Source of the DNA: Bacteroidales bacterium
Lineage (GTDB): Bacteria; Bacteroidota; Bacteroidia; Bacteroidales; M50B96
NCBI GenBank assembly: GCA_021740905.1
Contig: JAIOYV010000007.1
Span: 46,890 to 110,889, forward strand
DNA: 64,000 bases
Reading direction: 5' to 3'
The first letter of the stretch is position 1. Every line of letters begins with the position of its first letter. The translations under genes were made by a program, and so were the position numbers. The notes beneath the pieces were generated by a model. The model made no database searches and was not told where the DNA came from. It saw nothing but the letters and a program-made list of their open reading frames with translations. Of the stretch, positions 44,422-53,663 are shown piece by piece.

Positions 44422-46341
44422 CTATTTAACTTCTTCGAAATCTACGTCGGTTACTTCGTCGTCTTTTTTAGCTCCCTGGCCGTTTCCACCTGGATCGGCT
44501 TGTGGACCGGGTTGTCCATCGGTTTGACCCTGGGCTTGTTGCTGGGCATTGTACATTTCCTGCGAGGCCGCCTGGAAAACCTTGTTCAACTCTTCCATGG
44601 CAGTATCAATAGCTGGTATGTCTTCTTTCTTATGAGCTTCTTTTAAATCGTTCAAAGCTTTCTCGATAGGGCCTTTTTTGTCAGCTGGCAATTTGTCACC
44701 AAACTCGGCCATTTGCTTTTCTGTATTGAAGATGGTGCTGTCGGCAAGGTTCAATTTGTCGATCCTTTCTTTGGCAGCCTTGTCGGCTTCTTCATTTGCT
44801 TTGGCTTCTTCACGCATCCTTTGGATTTCATCGTCCGAAAGTCCCGACGAGGCTTCGATGTGGATACTCTGCGATTTTCCTGTTGCCTTATCTTTTGCCG
44901 ATACATTCAGGATACCATTGGCATCGATATCGAAAGTAACTTCAATTTGAGGGATTCCACGACGTGAGGGTGGAATTCCATCTAAATGGAAACGACCGAT
45001 GGTTTTGTTGTGCTGTGCCATTGGGCGCTCGCCTTGCAATACATGTATTTCTACTGATGGCTGATTGTCGGCAGCCGTAGTGAAAGTCTCAGTCTTACGG
45101 GTTGGGATAGTTGTGTTCGACTCAATCAATTTGGTCATTACACGGCCCATTGTTTCGATGCCCAAAGAAAGTGGGGTCACGTCGAGCAAGAGCACATCTT
45201 TTACTTCACCGGTCAAAACACCACCTTGGATAGCGGCACCTACTGCAACCACTTCGTCGGGATTTACACCTTTCGATGGAGCTTTCCCAAAGAATTTCTG
45301 AACAATTTCCTGGATGGCAGGGATACGGGTCGATCCACCTACCAAAATAACTTCGTCCACATCGCTGGCACTCATGCCTGCATCAGACAATGCCAAACGG
45401 CAAGGTTCAATAGTGGCCTGGATAAGGCTGTCGGTCAACTGTTCAAATTTTGAACGGCTAAGGGTCTTAACAAGGTGTTTTGGAATACCATCAACTGGCA
45501 TAATGTATGGCAGGTTGATTTCTGTGCTGGTCGAACTCGACAATTCAATCTTTGCTTTTTCGGCAGCTTCTTTTAAACGCTGTAAAGCCATCGGATCTCT
45601 GCGTAAGTCAATGCCTTCGTCCTTTTTGAATTCGTCGGCCAGCCACTCGATGATCAGTTGGTCGAAATCATCACCACCGAGGTGAGTATCGCCATTGGTC
45701 GATTTTACTTCAAAAACGCCATCGCCCAATTCGAGGATCGAAATATCGAAGGTACCACCACCCAAGTCGAACACGGCGATTTTCATATCCTTGTTTTTCT
45801 TGTCGAGGCCATAAGCCAAAGCTGCTGCGGTGGGTTCGTTGATAATCCTTTTTACGTTCAACCCGGCAATTTCACCGGCTTCTTTTGTAGCCTGGCGCTG
45901 TGAGTCGTCGAAATAAGCAGGTACCGTAATTACCGCATCAGTTACTTCGGTACCGAGGTAATCTTCGGCAGTCTTCTTCATTTTCTGAAGCACCATGGCA
46001 GAAATTTCCTGTGGCGAATAATGACGGTCGTCAATTTTTACACGTGGGGTATTGTTATCACCTTTTTCAACGATGAAGGGAACACGTTTTATTTCTTTGG
46101 TCACCTTGTCGAAGGTTTCGCCCATAAAGCGTTTGATGGATGATATAGTTTTAGTAGGGTTGGTAATAGCCTGACGTTTTGCAGGATCGCCAACTTTCCT
46201 TTCCCCTTTTTCAATAAATGCAACCACAGAGGGTGTCGTGCGTTTTCCTTCGCTGTTCGGAATTACAACAGGTTCGTTGCCTTCCATTACGGCCACGCAA
46301 GAGTTTGTTGTACCTAAGTCGATTCCTATAATTTTGCCCAT
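44422..46341 (-). CDS. dnaK: Chaperone protein DnaK (Hsp70)
   Basis: 639 residues. ATPase phosphate loop [11 protein letters not shown] at the N terminus, [30 protein letters not shown], linker [16 protein letters not shown], and C-terminal [11 protein letters not shown] preceded by a Gln/Gly-rich segment, all typical. Folds and holds client proteins in the cytoplasm. dnaJ and grpE are not adjacent: dnaK stands alone between its own terminator and a repeat-filled region. Confidence 0.98.
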   Translation of the reverse strand: MGKIIGIDLGTTNSCVAVMEGNEPVVIPNSEGKRTTPSVVAFIEKGERKVGDPAKRQAITNPTKTISSIKRFMGETFDKVTKEIKRVPFIVEKGDNNTPRVKIDDRHYSPQEISAMVLQKMKKTAEDYLGTEVTDAVITVPAYFDDSQRQATKEAGEIAGLNVKRIINEPTAAALAYGLDKKNKDMKIAVFDLGGGTFDISILELGDGVFEVKSTNGDTHLGGDDFDQLIIEWLADEFKKDEGIDLRRDPMALQRLKEAAEKAKIELSSSTSTEINLPYIMPVDGIPKHLVKTLSRSKFEQLTDSLIQATIEPCRLALSDAGMSASDVDEVILVGGSTRIPAIQEIVQKFFGKAPSKGVNPDEVVAVGAAIQGGVLTGEVKDVLLLDVTPLSLGIETMGRVMTKLIESNTTIPTRKTETFTTAADNQPSVEIHVLQGERPMAQHNKTIGRFHLDGIPPSRRGIPQIEVTFDIDANGILNVSAKDKATGKSQSIHIEASSGLSDDEIQRMREEAKANEEADKAAKERIDKLNLADSTIFNTEKQMAEFGDKLPADKKGPIEKALNDLKEAHKKEDIPAIDTAMEELNKVFQAASQEMYNAQQQAQGQTDGQPGPQADPGGNGQGAKKDDEVTDVDFEEVK

Positions 46342-46711
46342 TATCTATTTGTTTAAATTATTAATTCATTTTAATTTGACGGATCGCTAGTTTTCAATGA
46401 TTATGCCATAGCGGAATTCTGCCAGTTTTGTGTAATTATGGCACACAATAGATCGGTACTGGTTTTTAGATGTCAGGTGCGGTGACAAAATTGCAGGGGT
46501 TTCTCAGTCTCCAGTCTCCAGTCGGCAGTTCGCAGTTCGCAGACTGCAATGAGTAGAGACGCACGGCAGTGCATCTCTGTCCAAAACGAGTTCGGTTAAC
46601 AGAAAAAAAACAAATATCCAACACACAATATCCAATGAGAAGACAATCAATTAACCATGATTTAAAGCTTCTTATTCTATATTCATTATTCAATAATCGA
46701 CATTTAATATT
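46342..46711. other. dnaK upstream region and repeats
   Basis: No CIRCE element is visible. Minus-strand TGGCATAATCATTGAA (46408 to 46393) resembles a sigma-54 -24/-12 element with one mismatch, about 52 bases before the dnaK ATG. 46495-46549 repeats CAGTCTCCAGTC/GGCAGTTCGCAG units and 46554-46578 is a GAGACGCA-type palindrome (half TAGAGACGCACGGC). No gene. Confidence 0.45.
46393..46408 (-). promoter_or_regulatory. Possible sigma-54-like promoter of dnaK
   Basis: TGGCAT-AATCA-TTGAA against consensus TGGCAY-N5-TTGCW, one mismatch in the -12 GC. Single-site resemblance only. Confidence 0.2.
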
Positions 46712-47389
46712 CTAATAGTTTGGCCCTGGCGGTAAAAGTCCAGCCATCTCTTTGCAGTAGCGAATGTCATTTCTGCTTAATGGAATATCAGCATAGCTTC
46801 CCGATAACCGGATTTGGTTGTACGTATCATAAATTTCTTCTTCAGATAGAGTTAAAATTATATTTACCGATTCAATTCCTCCTTCAATCATCATCCTCGC
46901 AAAGATGGGGCCTACCCCATTTATCCGCAGTAAATCGCATAGTTTCAACATATATTCAATCACTGTCTCGTCTATTTTGAGTTTTGATGATAAAGCTTCT
47001 CGCTGCCTGGCATTGTAGCAATTTTCGTAGAATTGCCTCGAATTTTTTATTCCCGCTGATGCCAATGTGTCCAATAGTTTTTGATCTTCTGGCAAAATAG
47101 CTTTCATCGGTTCTGGTTTGGTTTTGTAGCTCGATGCCTCTCTTTTTAGGATGGTCAGATAGTCAATGGGAATCCCTGTCTTCTGAGCCATTGCATCAAT
47201 CAATTTTGATGATTTCAACGTATCTATTAATCCTTTTACGCTTCTTATTCTCACCTCCTCAAGAGTAGAAAATCGCTCATCAATAGTCTCAAGCAAAATT
47301 GTTCTACTGGGTAAAATTCTTTTTGTTTGAAGGATGGATTTAAACTTATGGAGGCTTATCTTATCAAGAGGTATTTCGTAGTTATTCAT
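46712..47389 (-). CDS. DUF4332 (helix-hairpin-helix-like) protein
   Basis: 225 residues, soluble and helical. Two repeats with the look of Pol beta-type HhH units: RFSTLEEVRIRSVKGLIDTLKSSKLIDAMAQKTGIPIDYL and ...LCDLLRINGVGPIFARMMIEGGIESVNIIL, the second being the typical DUF4332 core (LLRINGVGPxxAxxL). May bind nucleic acid; no partner evident. Divergent from the VWA-protein gene. Confidence 0.75.
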   Translation of the reverse strand: MNNYEIPLDKISLHKFKSILQTKRILPSRTILLETIDERFSTLEEVRIRSVKGLIDTLKSSKLIDAMAQKTGIPIDYLTILKREASSYKTKPEPMKAILPEDQKLLDTLASAGIKNSRQFYENCYNARQREALSSKLKIDETVIEYMLKLCDLLRINGVGPIFARMMIEGGIESVNIILTLSEEEIYDTYNQIRLSGSYADIPLSRNDIRYCKEMAGLLPPGPNY

Positions 47390-47501
47390 TTTGAAAAGTT
47401 TTAAGTCAAAATTACAAATATTTTTTTTTCGGCTTTATGGAAAATCCACCCTCTCATCATCTAAGCTTTGTATTTAAATTTTAACCCAAAAGAAAAGAAA
47501 G

Positions 47502-49403
47502 ATGAAACAGATCGGATTATTGCTCGCAGTATTTCTCCTGGTGCTGGGAATTGGCCTGGCAGAAACAGGGACATTGAAAGGAAAAGTGACAGATGCTTCA
47601 AACCAGGAAGCCATCCCTTTTGCTTACCTAAAACTTATGCAGAATGGGGTTCTGGTAGCAGGAACCAGTTCGGATGTAAATGGTGGATATACATTCAAAG
47701 AAGTTAAACCTGGAAAATACGACATCGAAACCAGCTATATTGGTTATGAAAAACACCAAGTAAAAGGCATTGAGGTCAGGGCTGGTAAAATTACCCTTCT
47801 GGATATTAAATTGAAAAGCTCGACGATATTGATTGAGGAAGTACAGGTTGTGGAAGACCATGTCCAACTTCTTGAGATTGAATCAGCAGATATGGTTTAT
47901 CAAGCACCGGCAACCAACTCTTCCAAAAGTATTTTTGTGAATGGAGTGGCACCGGCTTACCACAAAAAGAGAGAGGACATTTATTTTCAACAGGACTTTA
48001 ACACGGAATCGTACGACATCATCAACGAAAATAAATTCCTTGATGTGATACAAAATCCGCTATCCACTTTTTCGGTGGATGTGGACAAGGCCAGTTATGC
48101 CAACCTGCGCCGCTACCTGAACAACAACCAAAAACCCCCTGTCGATGCAGTCCGTATCGAGGAGATGATCAACTATTTTGATTACGATTATCCCCAGCCC
48201 AAAAACGAACACCCTTTTTCGATAAACCTGGAATTGGGCAACTGTCCTTGGAATATAGAGCACGAGCTTTTGATGATCGGCCTCCAGGGCAAAGAAATGT
48301 CGACGGAAGAAATCCCAGCTTCCAACCTGGTTTTTTTGATCGATGTTTCAGGTTCGATGAACTCGCCCAACAAATTGCCATTGCTCAAGCAGTCATTTAA
48401 GATTTTGGTTGATAAGCTGAGGCCGGAAGACCGGGTGGCCATTGTGGTGTATGCCGGGGCTGCGGGTTTGGTGCTTAATTCTACCACAGGCCGCAACAAA
48501 GCGAAAATTGTCGAAGCCCTTGACAAATTACAGGCAGGTGGCTCAACGGCAGGTGGGGCTGGCATCAAGCTCGCCTACAGCGTGGCCAAAGAGAATTTTA
48601 TTGAAGGGGGCAACAACCGGGTAATACTGGCCACCGATGGCGATTTCAACATTGGCGAAAGTAGCGATGCTGCAATGGAGCGGCTGATCGAAGACAAGCG
48701 AGACGACGGTATCTTCCTGACTGTGCTAGGTTTTGGAATGGGAAATTACAAGGACTCGAAAATGGAAAAAATATCCAATGCCGGGAATGGAAACTATGCC
48801 TATATCGACAATATCCTGGAGGCCAAAAAAATGTTTGGTTTCGAGCTTTGGGGCACACTTTTTACCATTGCAAAAGATGTGAAATTCCAGATCGAATTTA
48901 ACCCGGCTGTAGTAAAAGCCTACCGCTTGATTGGGTACGAAAACAGGATGTTGAACAAAGAAGATTTCAATGATGATAAAAAGGATGCGGGTGAAATTGG
49001 TTCAGGCCACCGTGTTACCGCATTTTATGAAATAATCCCGGCAGGCAGCGAAGAGTTTGTGGCGAGCGTTGATCCACTGGAATACCAGGTGCCAATATCA
49101 AAAGTGAAAAGCGAAAATTTGATGACCGTGAAACTGCGCTACAAAAAGCCCGATGAAGATACCAGCCGATTGATCAAGCAACCTATAAAGGCAAAGCAAA
49201 TCCGTAAAAGTGAGGTATCGGAGAATTTTATGTTTGCCTCATCAGTGGCCAGTTTTGGGATGTTGCTCCGCGATTCGGAATACAAGGGCAGTCTTACGTA
49301 CGAAGGCGTTGAACGCATGGCCCGTCACTCGAAAGGGAAGGATGTGAATGGCTACCGTTCGGAGTTTATCAAGTTGGTTGAAACGGCGGCCTTTTTAAAA
49401 TAG
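47502..49403 (+). CDS. VWA domain protein with carboxypeptidase-regulatory N domain (YfbK-like)
   Basis: 633 residues. Signal peptide to about residue 20. Residues 22-110 are a carboxypeptidase-D-regulatory-like domain (GTLKGKVTDASNQEAIPFAY). FSVDVDKASYANLRRYLNNNQKPPVDAVRIEEMINYFDYDYP (about 188-230) is the hallmark before a YfbK-type VWA. The MIDAS motif DVSGSMN lies at about 281-287, and the C-terminal DUF3520-like part ends at 633. The metal site is complete, so it can bind ligand. Function of the family is unclear; probably periplasmic or outer surface. Confidence 0.9.
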   Translation: MKQIGLLLAVFLLVLGIGLAETGTLKGKVTDASNQEAIPFAYLKLMQNGVLVAGTSSDVNGGYTFKEVKPGKYDIETSYIGYEKHQVKGIEVRAGKITLLDIKLKSSTILIEEVQVVEDHVQLLEIESADMVYQAPATNSSKSIFVNGVAPAYHKKREDIYFQQDFNTESYDIINENKFLDVIQNPLSTFSVDVDKASYANLRRYLNNNQKPPVDAVRIEEMINYFDYDYPQPKNEHPFSINLELGNCPWNIEHELLMIGLQGKEMSTEEIPASNLVFLIDVSGSMNSPNKLPLLKQSFKILVDKLRPEDRVAIVVYAGAAGLVLNSTTGRNKAKIVEALDKLQAGGSTAGGAGIKLAYSVAKENFIEGGNNRVILATDGDFNIGESSDAAMERLIEDKRDDGIFLTVLGFGMGNYKDSKMEKISNAGNGNYAYIDNILEAKKMFGFELWGTLFTIAKDVKFQIEFNPAVVKAYRLIGYENRMLNKEDFNDDKKDAGEIGSGHRVTAFYEIIPAGSEEFVASVDPLEYQVPISKVKSENLMTVKLRYKKPDEDTSRLIKQPIKAKQIRKSEVSENFMFASSVASFGMLLRDSEYKGSLTYEGVERMARHSKGKDVNGYRSEFIKLVETAAFLK

Positions 49404-49468
49404 AAAATCCTCTGTTGCACACATTCTGATCAGAGCCGGATATTTACGGCAAAAATCAGGTTCCGGTA

Positions 49469-49495
49469 TGAGCCATCCTTTCGGGTGGCTCATTT
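49469..49495 (+). terminator. Terminator of the VWA gene
   Basis: TGAGCCATCC-TTTCG-GGTGGCTCA hairpin followed by TTTTATT, 66 bases after the stop. Confidence 0.85.
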
Positions 49496-49537
49496 TATTA
49501 CAATTAATAAAAATGAAGTGGAAGTTGGATTATGTAT

Positions 49538-49999
49538 TTAATATGGTAGATTGGATATTGAAGTAATTAAGTTTATTTCTTCTTTCTTGCATGGAAGTTC
49601 AAAATCATTAAGATCGAAACTTGCGAAATGCTTTATTTCATGTATTTTTATGTTGGCAAGAATTATAGCATCATTCGGCAGTAAATTATACTTCTTCATA
49701 TAGCTATAGCTCAATCTGGTTATCTGTTCATCAATTTCAATCACCTTAAATAATTCCAAGAACTTAATAGGATCGAAAATTTCAAGAGTTTCATTAATCT
49801 TATTGTTTTCTTTAATTGCCAAAGGAGATTTCTTTCCGGTAATAGCAATGTAATGAAACAAAAACTCGCTGTAAACAATAGCATTAATAAGGCAATTGTA
49901 TTCTCCTTCAATCAAACTTTCTATTAAGTCTGTTTTTTTTTCTTTGATATATTCTACCAAAAGCGAGCTATCGACGAAAATGCTTATTGCTTGTACCAT
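49538..49999 (-). CDS. PIN domain ribonuclease toxin (VapC-like)
   Basis: 153 residues. PIN acidic residues: Asp in IFVDSSLLVEY (about 9), Glu in VYSEFLF (about 44), Asp in LPNDAIILA (about 117) and Asp in ASFDLNDF (about 135). These bind the metal for RNA cleavage. Its start overlaps the 3' end of the 71-residue upstream gene by 16 bases, the usual toxin-antitoxin coupling. Confidence 0.85.
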   Translation of the reverse strand: MVQAISIFVDSSLLVEYIKEKKTDLIESLIEGEYNCLINAIVYSEFLFHYIAITGKKSPLAIKENNKINETLEIFDPIKFLELFKVIEIDEQITRLSYSYMKKYNLLPNDAIILANIKIHEIKHFASFDLNDFELPCKKEEINLITSISNLPY

Positions 50000-50199
50000 T
50001 CATCTTCCTTAAGTTCAAAGGTATTGTCCTTTGCAATACCCCTATATTTATGCAACGTTTTGATCCTCATTTTTGCAGGTTCTGATTTTATCCTGCCAGG
50101 TATGACATCCTGCAAAATTTTTTGCATGAGCATCAGCCTCTCCGACATGGGAAGAGGTCTAATAAGATCGCTGTATATTACATCAATGTTGTGAATCAT
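49984..50199 (-). CDS. Putative VapB-like antitoxin
   Basis: 71 residues, first gene of the pair. N-terminal helical part IRPLPMSERLMLMQKILQDVIP then a basic, unstructured C terminus ending EDEWYKQ, as in antitoxins that wrap around PIN toxins. DNA-binding fold not clearly recognised. Assigned mainly by context. Confidence 0.65.
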   Translation of the reverse strand: MIHNIDVIYSDLIRPLPMSERLMLMQKILQDVIPGRIKSEPAKMRIKTLHKYRGIAKDNTFELKEDEWYKQ

Positions 50200-50550
50200 A
50201 GTTTTTTTCTTTCAAAAATAGCATTTTATTTTCAATTTTCTAAGCCAATTATTAATGAAACATCAATTGAAGAACCAACACCCAATTTATGTTGATGTAT
50301 TTGAAAACATGCTCATAGAAACCTCAAGTATTGTAAATATGGCTATTCTAATTCCTAAATATTTATCGAGTGAGCGATCCGTTCATTCGATCATCGTTTT
50401 TCAGTTCGCTTCGCTTTTGGTGGGTTTTCAAGAATGCTGGTTCTCTGTGATCTGTCTGGTGAACGCTACCAATCCCGATACGCTTCGCTATCGGGATTAA
50501 TTCGACCATCCCTTTTCAGTACGCTCCGCTTCTGAAAAGTGGGTCTCATT
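50200..50550. repeat. Intergenic stretch with CGCTTCGC-loop hairpins
   Basis: 50471-50498: AATCCCGATA-CGCTTCGC-TATCGGGATT, perfect 10-base arms. 50512-50539: CTTTTCAG-tacgctccgctt-CTGAAAAG. An earlier CAGTTCGCTTCGCTTTTG at 50403 looks like a third decayed copy. No gene. Confidence 0.65.
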
Positions 50551-50592
50551 AAAAAGGAACTGCCCCGCTCTTTTAGGAAGTGCGAGGCAGTT
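50551..50592 (-). terminator. Terminator of the lipoprotein gene
   Basis: Minus strand AACTGCCTCGC pairs with GCGGGGCAGTT around a short loop, then CCTTTTT. 36 bases after the stop. Confidence 0.85.
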
Positions 50593-50627
50593 AAATGCAT
50601 ATAAAGAAAGGAGTAACTATGAAATGA

Positions 50628-51116
50628 TTATTTACATAAGGACACAACAAAATTTCCATTTACAGAAGAATTATCGTCCACAGTGGCATCAATTCTCCCA
50701 TTAATGATATTAGAAACCGTATCAATACTGATAATTTCGATAGCACCACGCCAAGCTGTAAGGTTGGTAATACCTCTATAGAAATTAACCGATTGGGGAG
50801 AATCCCAATCTCCCGACAATTGATACAAACCTTCGAAGAAGGGGACAAAAAAAGTCAGGCCCTCTTCACTTATTGCGTAGGAGCAATCCTTTTCTAGCTT
50901 GGCGTTGTACAAGCCAATTAGCACGGTATCGTTACTTACTGTTGATACTCGGGCCACACCATCTACAAAATCCCATTCCTGATTTACAATTTTCCCACGA
51001 AGGTCTTGATCTACAAACTGATAGGGTGGGTCTACTTTCCTGTTGCAGGAAAATAAGAATATAGCAATAACAGCTATAAAATAAAATATGTGTTTACCCC
51101 CCGGTTTGAACATCAT
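50628..51116 (-). CDS. Hypothetical lipoprotein
   Basis: 162 residues. Signal MMFKPGGKHIFYFIAVIAIF and lipobox LFSC, then a beta-rich domain (IVNQEWDFVDGVARVSTVSN, GLTFFVPFFEGLYQLSGDWD, IINGRIDATVDDNSSVNGNF) that could be lipocalin-like. Function unknown. Its promoter region holds a palindrome resembling a TetR-family operator. Confidence 0.8.
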   Translation of the reverse strand: MMFKPGGKHIFYFIAVIAIFLFSCNRKVDPPYQFVDQDLRGKIVNQEWDFVDGVARVSTVSNDTVLIGLYNAKLEKDCSYAISEEGLTFFVPFFEGLYQLSGDWDSPQSVNFYRGITNLTAWRGAIEIISIDTVSNIINGRIDATVDDNSSVNGNFVVSLCK

Positions 51117-51136
51117 TTTAATTTTTGGCTAAAATA

Positions 51137-51150
51137 AGACCGATCAGTCT
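51137..51150 (-). promoter_or_regulatory. TetR-operator-like palindrome
   Basis: AGAC-CGATCA-GTCT, a dyad like the AGACC(N4)GGTCT operators of TetR/NemR-type repressors. It overlaps the likely promoter, 21-34 bases before the lipoprotein ATG. TTATTTTAG nearby is a 7/8 match to the -7 consensus. Confidence 0.3.
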
Positions 51151-51475
51151 ATTTTTCGCATTAAAAGTGATTTATTTCACATTTTTGTTGAAATTTATAA
51201 TAAAACTAAATAAGCATAATGCTTCATCCATACGTGAAATGTAGGCGGGTAAAGGGATTGAAGCTTTTAACATAGTCAAGATGATGGAATCGTATAACAT
51301 TTTTGAAATTCAGGTAGTTGATTACCCATTTATAATCGCTATACATTCTCGCTAACCGAACTATTAGAGCCTTGCAAATTCCTCAACTCCTAAACAGGAT
51401 TTTTTCAGGATTGCTCCACGCTCAAATGTGGGACACAATGTCAATCTATCTAAAAATAGTGAGCAGTAGTAATCC
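51151..51475. other. Intergenic stretch, no gene
   Basis: AT-rich, no supported gene, no repeats noted. The right end adjoins the 3' end of the decarboxylase beta subunit; no clear terminator seen for that operon. Confidence 0.4.
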
Positions 51476-52852
51476 TTACAACAAAAAGCTCAACAAAATA
51501 CCTGCAGCCACAGCCGATCCAATTACGCCTGCCACATTGGGTGCCATCGCATGCATCAACAAATGGTTTGTGGGGTCTTCTTTTAAACCTTCGGTTTGCA
51601 CAACCCTGGCACTATCGGGAACAGCTGAGACCCCGGCTGCACCAATCAACGGATTAATTTTGTTTTCTTCTTTTAGAAAGAGGTTCATTACCTTGGCGAA
51701 TACAACCCCTCCGGCGGTGGCGATAATAAACGAGATCGCACCCAAAAGGAATATCAGCATCGAGTCTGGGGTAAGAAACACATCGGCCTGGGTAGATGCC
51801 CCCACGGTAATCCCCAGTAATATTGTAACTATATCAATGAGCGAGGTCCGGGCTGTGTCGGCCAAACGTTTGGTAACACCCGATTCTTTCAACAGATTTC
51901 CAAAGAAAAGCATACCCAGCAAAGGGAGTGAGCTTGGCGAAATAAAAGCGGTAAGGATCAATCCTACTAGAGGAAACAAAATTTTCTCCAGGCGCGATAC
52001 CGACCGGGGAGGTTTCATGCGGATGAGGCGCTCTCTTTTGCTGGTCAGCAATTTCATGATAGGCGGCTGGATTACCGGAACAAGTGCCATGTAGGAGTAT
52101 GCAGCAATGGCAATGGGGCCAATCAGGTTTTTAACAGTTTCTCCATTGGGCAAAATGTTGATTCCGTTGGCCAGTTTGGATGAGAGGAAAATAGCGGTAG
52201 GTCCATCGGCCCCGCCAATAATGCCAATTGCACCTGCCTCTTGTGGGGCAAACCCCAAAGCAAGTGCGCCCAGAAAAGTCATAAAAATACCTATTTGAGC
52301 CGCAGCACCAAGCAACATAAGGCGGGGATTGGAAATTAGCGATGAGAAATCGGTCATGGCACCGATGCCCAGAAAAATAAGAGGCGGGTAAATTCCCTTC
52401 AATACTCCATAATAGAGATAATTCATCACACTGCCTTCCTGGTAAATACCAAGCTGAAGGTTGAATCCCTCGGCCTGGAAAAATGGAATATTCCCGATCA
52501 ATATCCCAACACCGATTGGGATAAGCAACAGTGGTTCATAATCGTAGCGGATGGCGAGGAAGATAAAAAACAAGCCCACTAAAAGCATTATGAGGTGTCC
52601 TTTGGTTGCGTTTGCAAAGCCTGTATATTGGAAAAATCGCTCGACCCCTTTGAACGCTTTTTCATCTTCTGAGCCAGAATCCAGGTCAGGGGATTGTTGG
52701 CCAACCTTATCAGTCTGTTCTGTTGTGCTTTGCTTGGAATGGTCGCTTGTTTCAATTTGATCGGCCCTGATAAAGAACCACCAAATAATACTCAATAGGG
52801 TAACTATGCCTATTACTGTTATAAATCTTCTCATGATTGCCTTATTGTTCAA
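51476..52852 (-). CDS. mmdB: Sodium-translocating decarboxylase, beta subunit
   Basis: 458 residues. Short N-terminal TM and a Ser/Glu-rich linker precede a multi-spanning OadB/MmdB domain: GIGAMTDFSSLISNPRLMLLGAAAQ, and the Na+-site region GIIGGADGPTAIFLSSKLA with its conserved Asp, plus GGVVFAKVMNLFL and AGVSAVPDSARVVQ. It couples decarboxylation of carboxybiotin to Na+ export across the inner membrane. The reading frame overlaps the biotin-carrier gene by 11 bases. Confidence 0.93.
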   Translation of the reverse strand: MNNKAIMRRFITVIGIVTLLSIIWWFFIRADQIETSDHSKQSTTEQTDKVGQQSPDLDSGSEDEKAFKGVERFFQYTGFANATKGHLIMLLVGLFFIFLAIRYDYEPLLLIPIGVGILIGNIPFFQAEGFNLQLGIYQEGSVMNYLYYGVLKGIYPPLIFLGIGAMTDFSSLISNPRLMLLGAAAQIGIFMTFLGALALGFAPQEAGAIGIIGGADGPTAIFLSSKLANGINILPNGETVKNLIGPIAIAAYSYMALVPVIQPPIMKLLTSKRERLIRMKPPRSVSRLEKILFPLVGLILTAFISPSSLPLLGMLFFGNLLKESGVTKRLADTARTSLIDIVTILLGITVGASTQADVFLTPDSMLIFLLGAISFIIATAGGVVFAKVMNLFLKEENKINPLIGAAGVSAVPDSARVVQTEGLKEDPTNHLLMHAMAPNVAGVIGSAVAAGILLSFLL

Positions 52853-53264
52853 TTTCCATCAAAATGTCACTCTGGAGCACATTATCGCCCGGGGCAATTT
52901 TTATGCTCTTGATCACACCTTCTTTTTCGGTGTTGATATTGTTTTCCATTTTCATGGCTTCCATGGTAAGGACTTTTTGGCCTTTTTCCACTTTGTCGCC
53001 CTCCTTCACCAGGATTTGAATGATTGTCCCGGGCAATGGCGATCTCACTAGATATATGCTGCCATCTTGTTTTTGAATAGTCCCACCACCATTCCGTGCC
53101 AATGGTTGCCGGACCAAAGTGGGAGTTTTTGTGGTTGGGGTTTTCTTGTGAACCTCCACTTTGTAGGGCGTGCCGTTCACTTCAATTTTGGCTATGTTGT
53201 CCTCGAAGCGTTTAATTTCGACCTCGTATTTATTGCCACTTATGGTAAATTCAAACTTTTTCAT
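52842..53264 (-). CDS. mmdC: Biotin carrier subunit of the decarboxylase
   Basis: 140 residues. Biotinyl domain with biotinylated Lys in LTMEAMKMENN (about residue 104), preceded by the Gly/Pro-containing hinge VRSPLPGTIIQIL. The N-terminal 45 residues (FEFTISGNKYEVEIKRFEDN) are typical of this subunit. Shuttles CO2 from the carboxyltransferase to the beta subunit. Confidence 0.93.
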   Translation of the reverse strand: MKKFEFTISGNKYEVEIKRFEDNIAKIEVNGTPYKVEVHKKTPTTKTPTLVRQPLARNGGGTIQKQDGSIYLVRSPLPGTIIQILVKEGDKVEKGQKVLTMEAMKMENNINTEKEGVIKSIKIAPGDNVLQSDILMEIEQ

Positions 53265-53274
53265 TTTTCAGATA

Positions 53275-53661
53275 TTAAAATTTGGAAGGGTTAAAATTCC
53301 GTAATCCGTAAATTTTCGAGCTCCATGGCGAGTAGGTTTTCGATACCTTTCGGATGGTGATGATGTTGCTTTCCTCATCGTGCATCTCGTTAAAATAAAG
53401 GAACAAAGCGGTTGATATGGCCGCATTTACTTCTCCAGTAACGCTGAAATCGTCCTCTTCAGCAAATTCTTTTCCTTCTTTTCGCAACCTACTGCGGATT
53501 TTTATGTTGATTATACGGGGCAGGCTACTGAATACATAATAAAGCAGCACGAGGGAACAGAATACAATTACATACCCCACGGCTGCGACAATCAACCCAA
53601 AGGAATCGATTCTCGATAAATCGAACATTACTTCATTCAATATAAAAAGCATATTATTCAT
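53275..53661 (-). CDS. OadG family (gamma/delta) subunit
   Basis: 128 residues from ATG 53661, two bases after the carboxyltransferase stop; extending upstream would overlap it by about 75 bases. One N-terminal TM (FGLIVAAVGYVIVFCSLVLLYYVF), then a charged cytosolic part ending in VSKTYSPWSSKIYGLRN, the conserved OadG/MmdD-like C terminus in Bacteroidota. Stabilises the complex at the membrane. Confidence 0.85.
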   Translation of the reverse strand: MNNMLFILNEVMFDLSRIDSFGLIVAAVGYVIVFCSLVLLYYVFSSLPRIINIKIRSRLRKEGKEFAEEDDFSVTGEVNAAISTALFLYFNEMHDEESNIITIRKVSKTYSPWSSKIYGLRNFNPSKF

Positions 53662-53663
53662 TT

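Noticed and set aside
50255..50500. 81-residue + strand frame
   Set aside because: Its 3' third is the CGCTTCGC-loop hairpin region; no coding signal otherwise.
51372..52094. 240-residue + strand frame
   Set aside because: Antisense to the decarboxylase beta subunit; no independent coding evidence.
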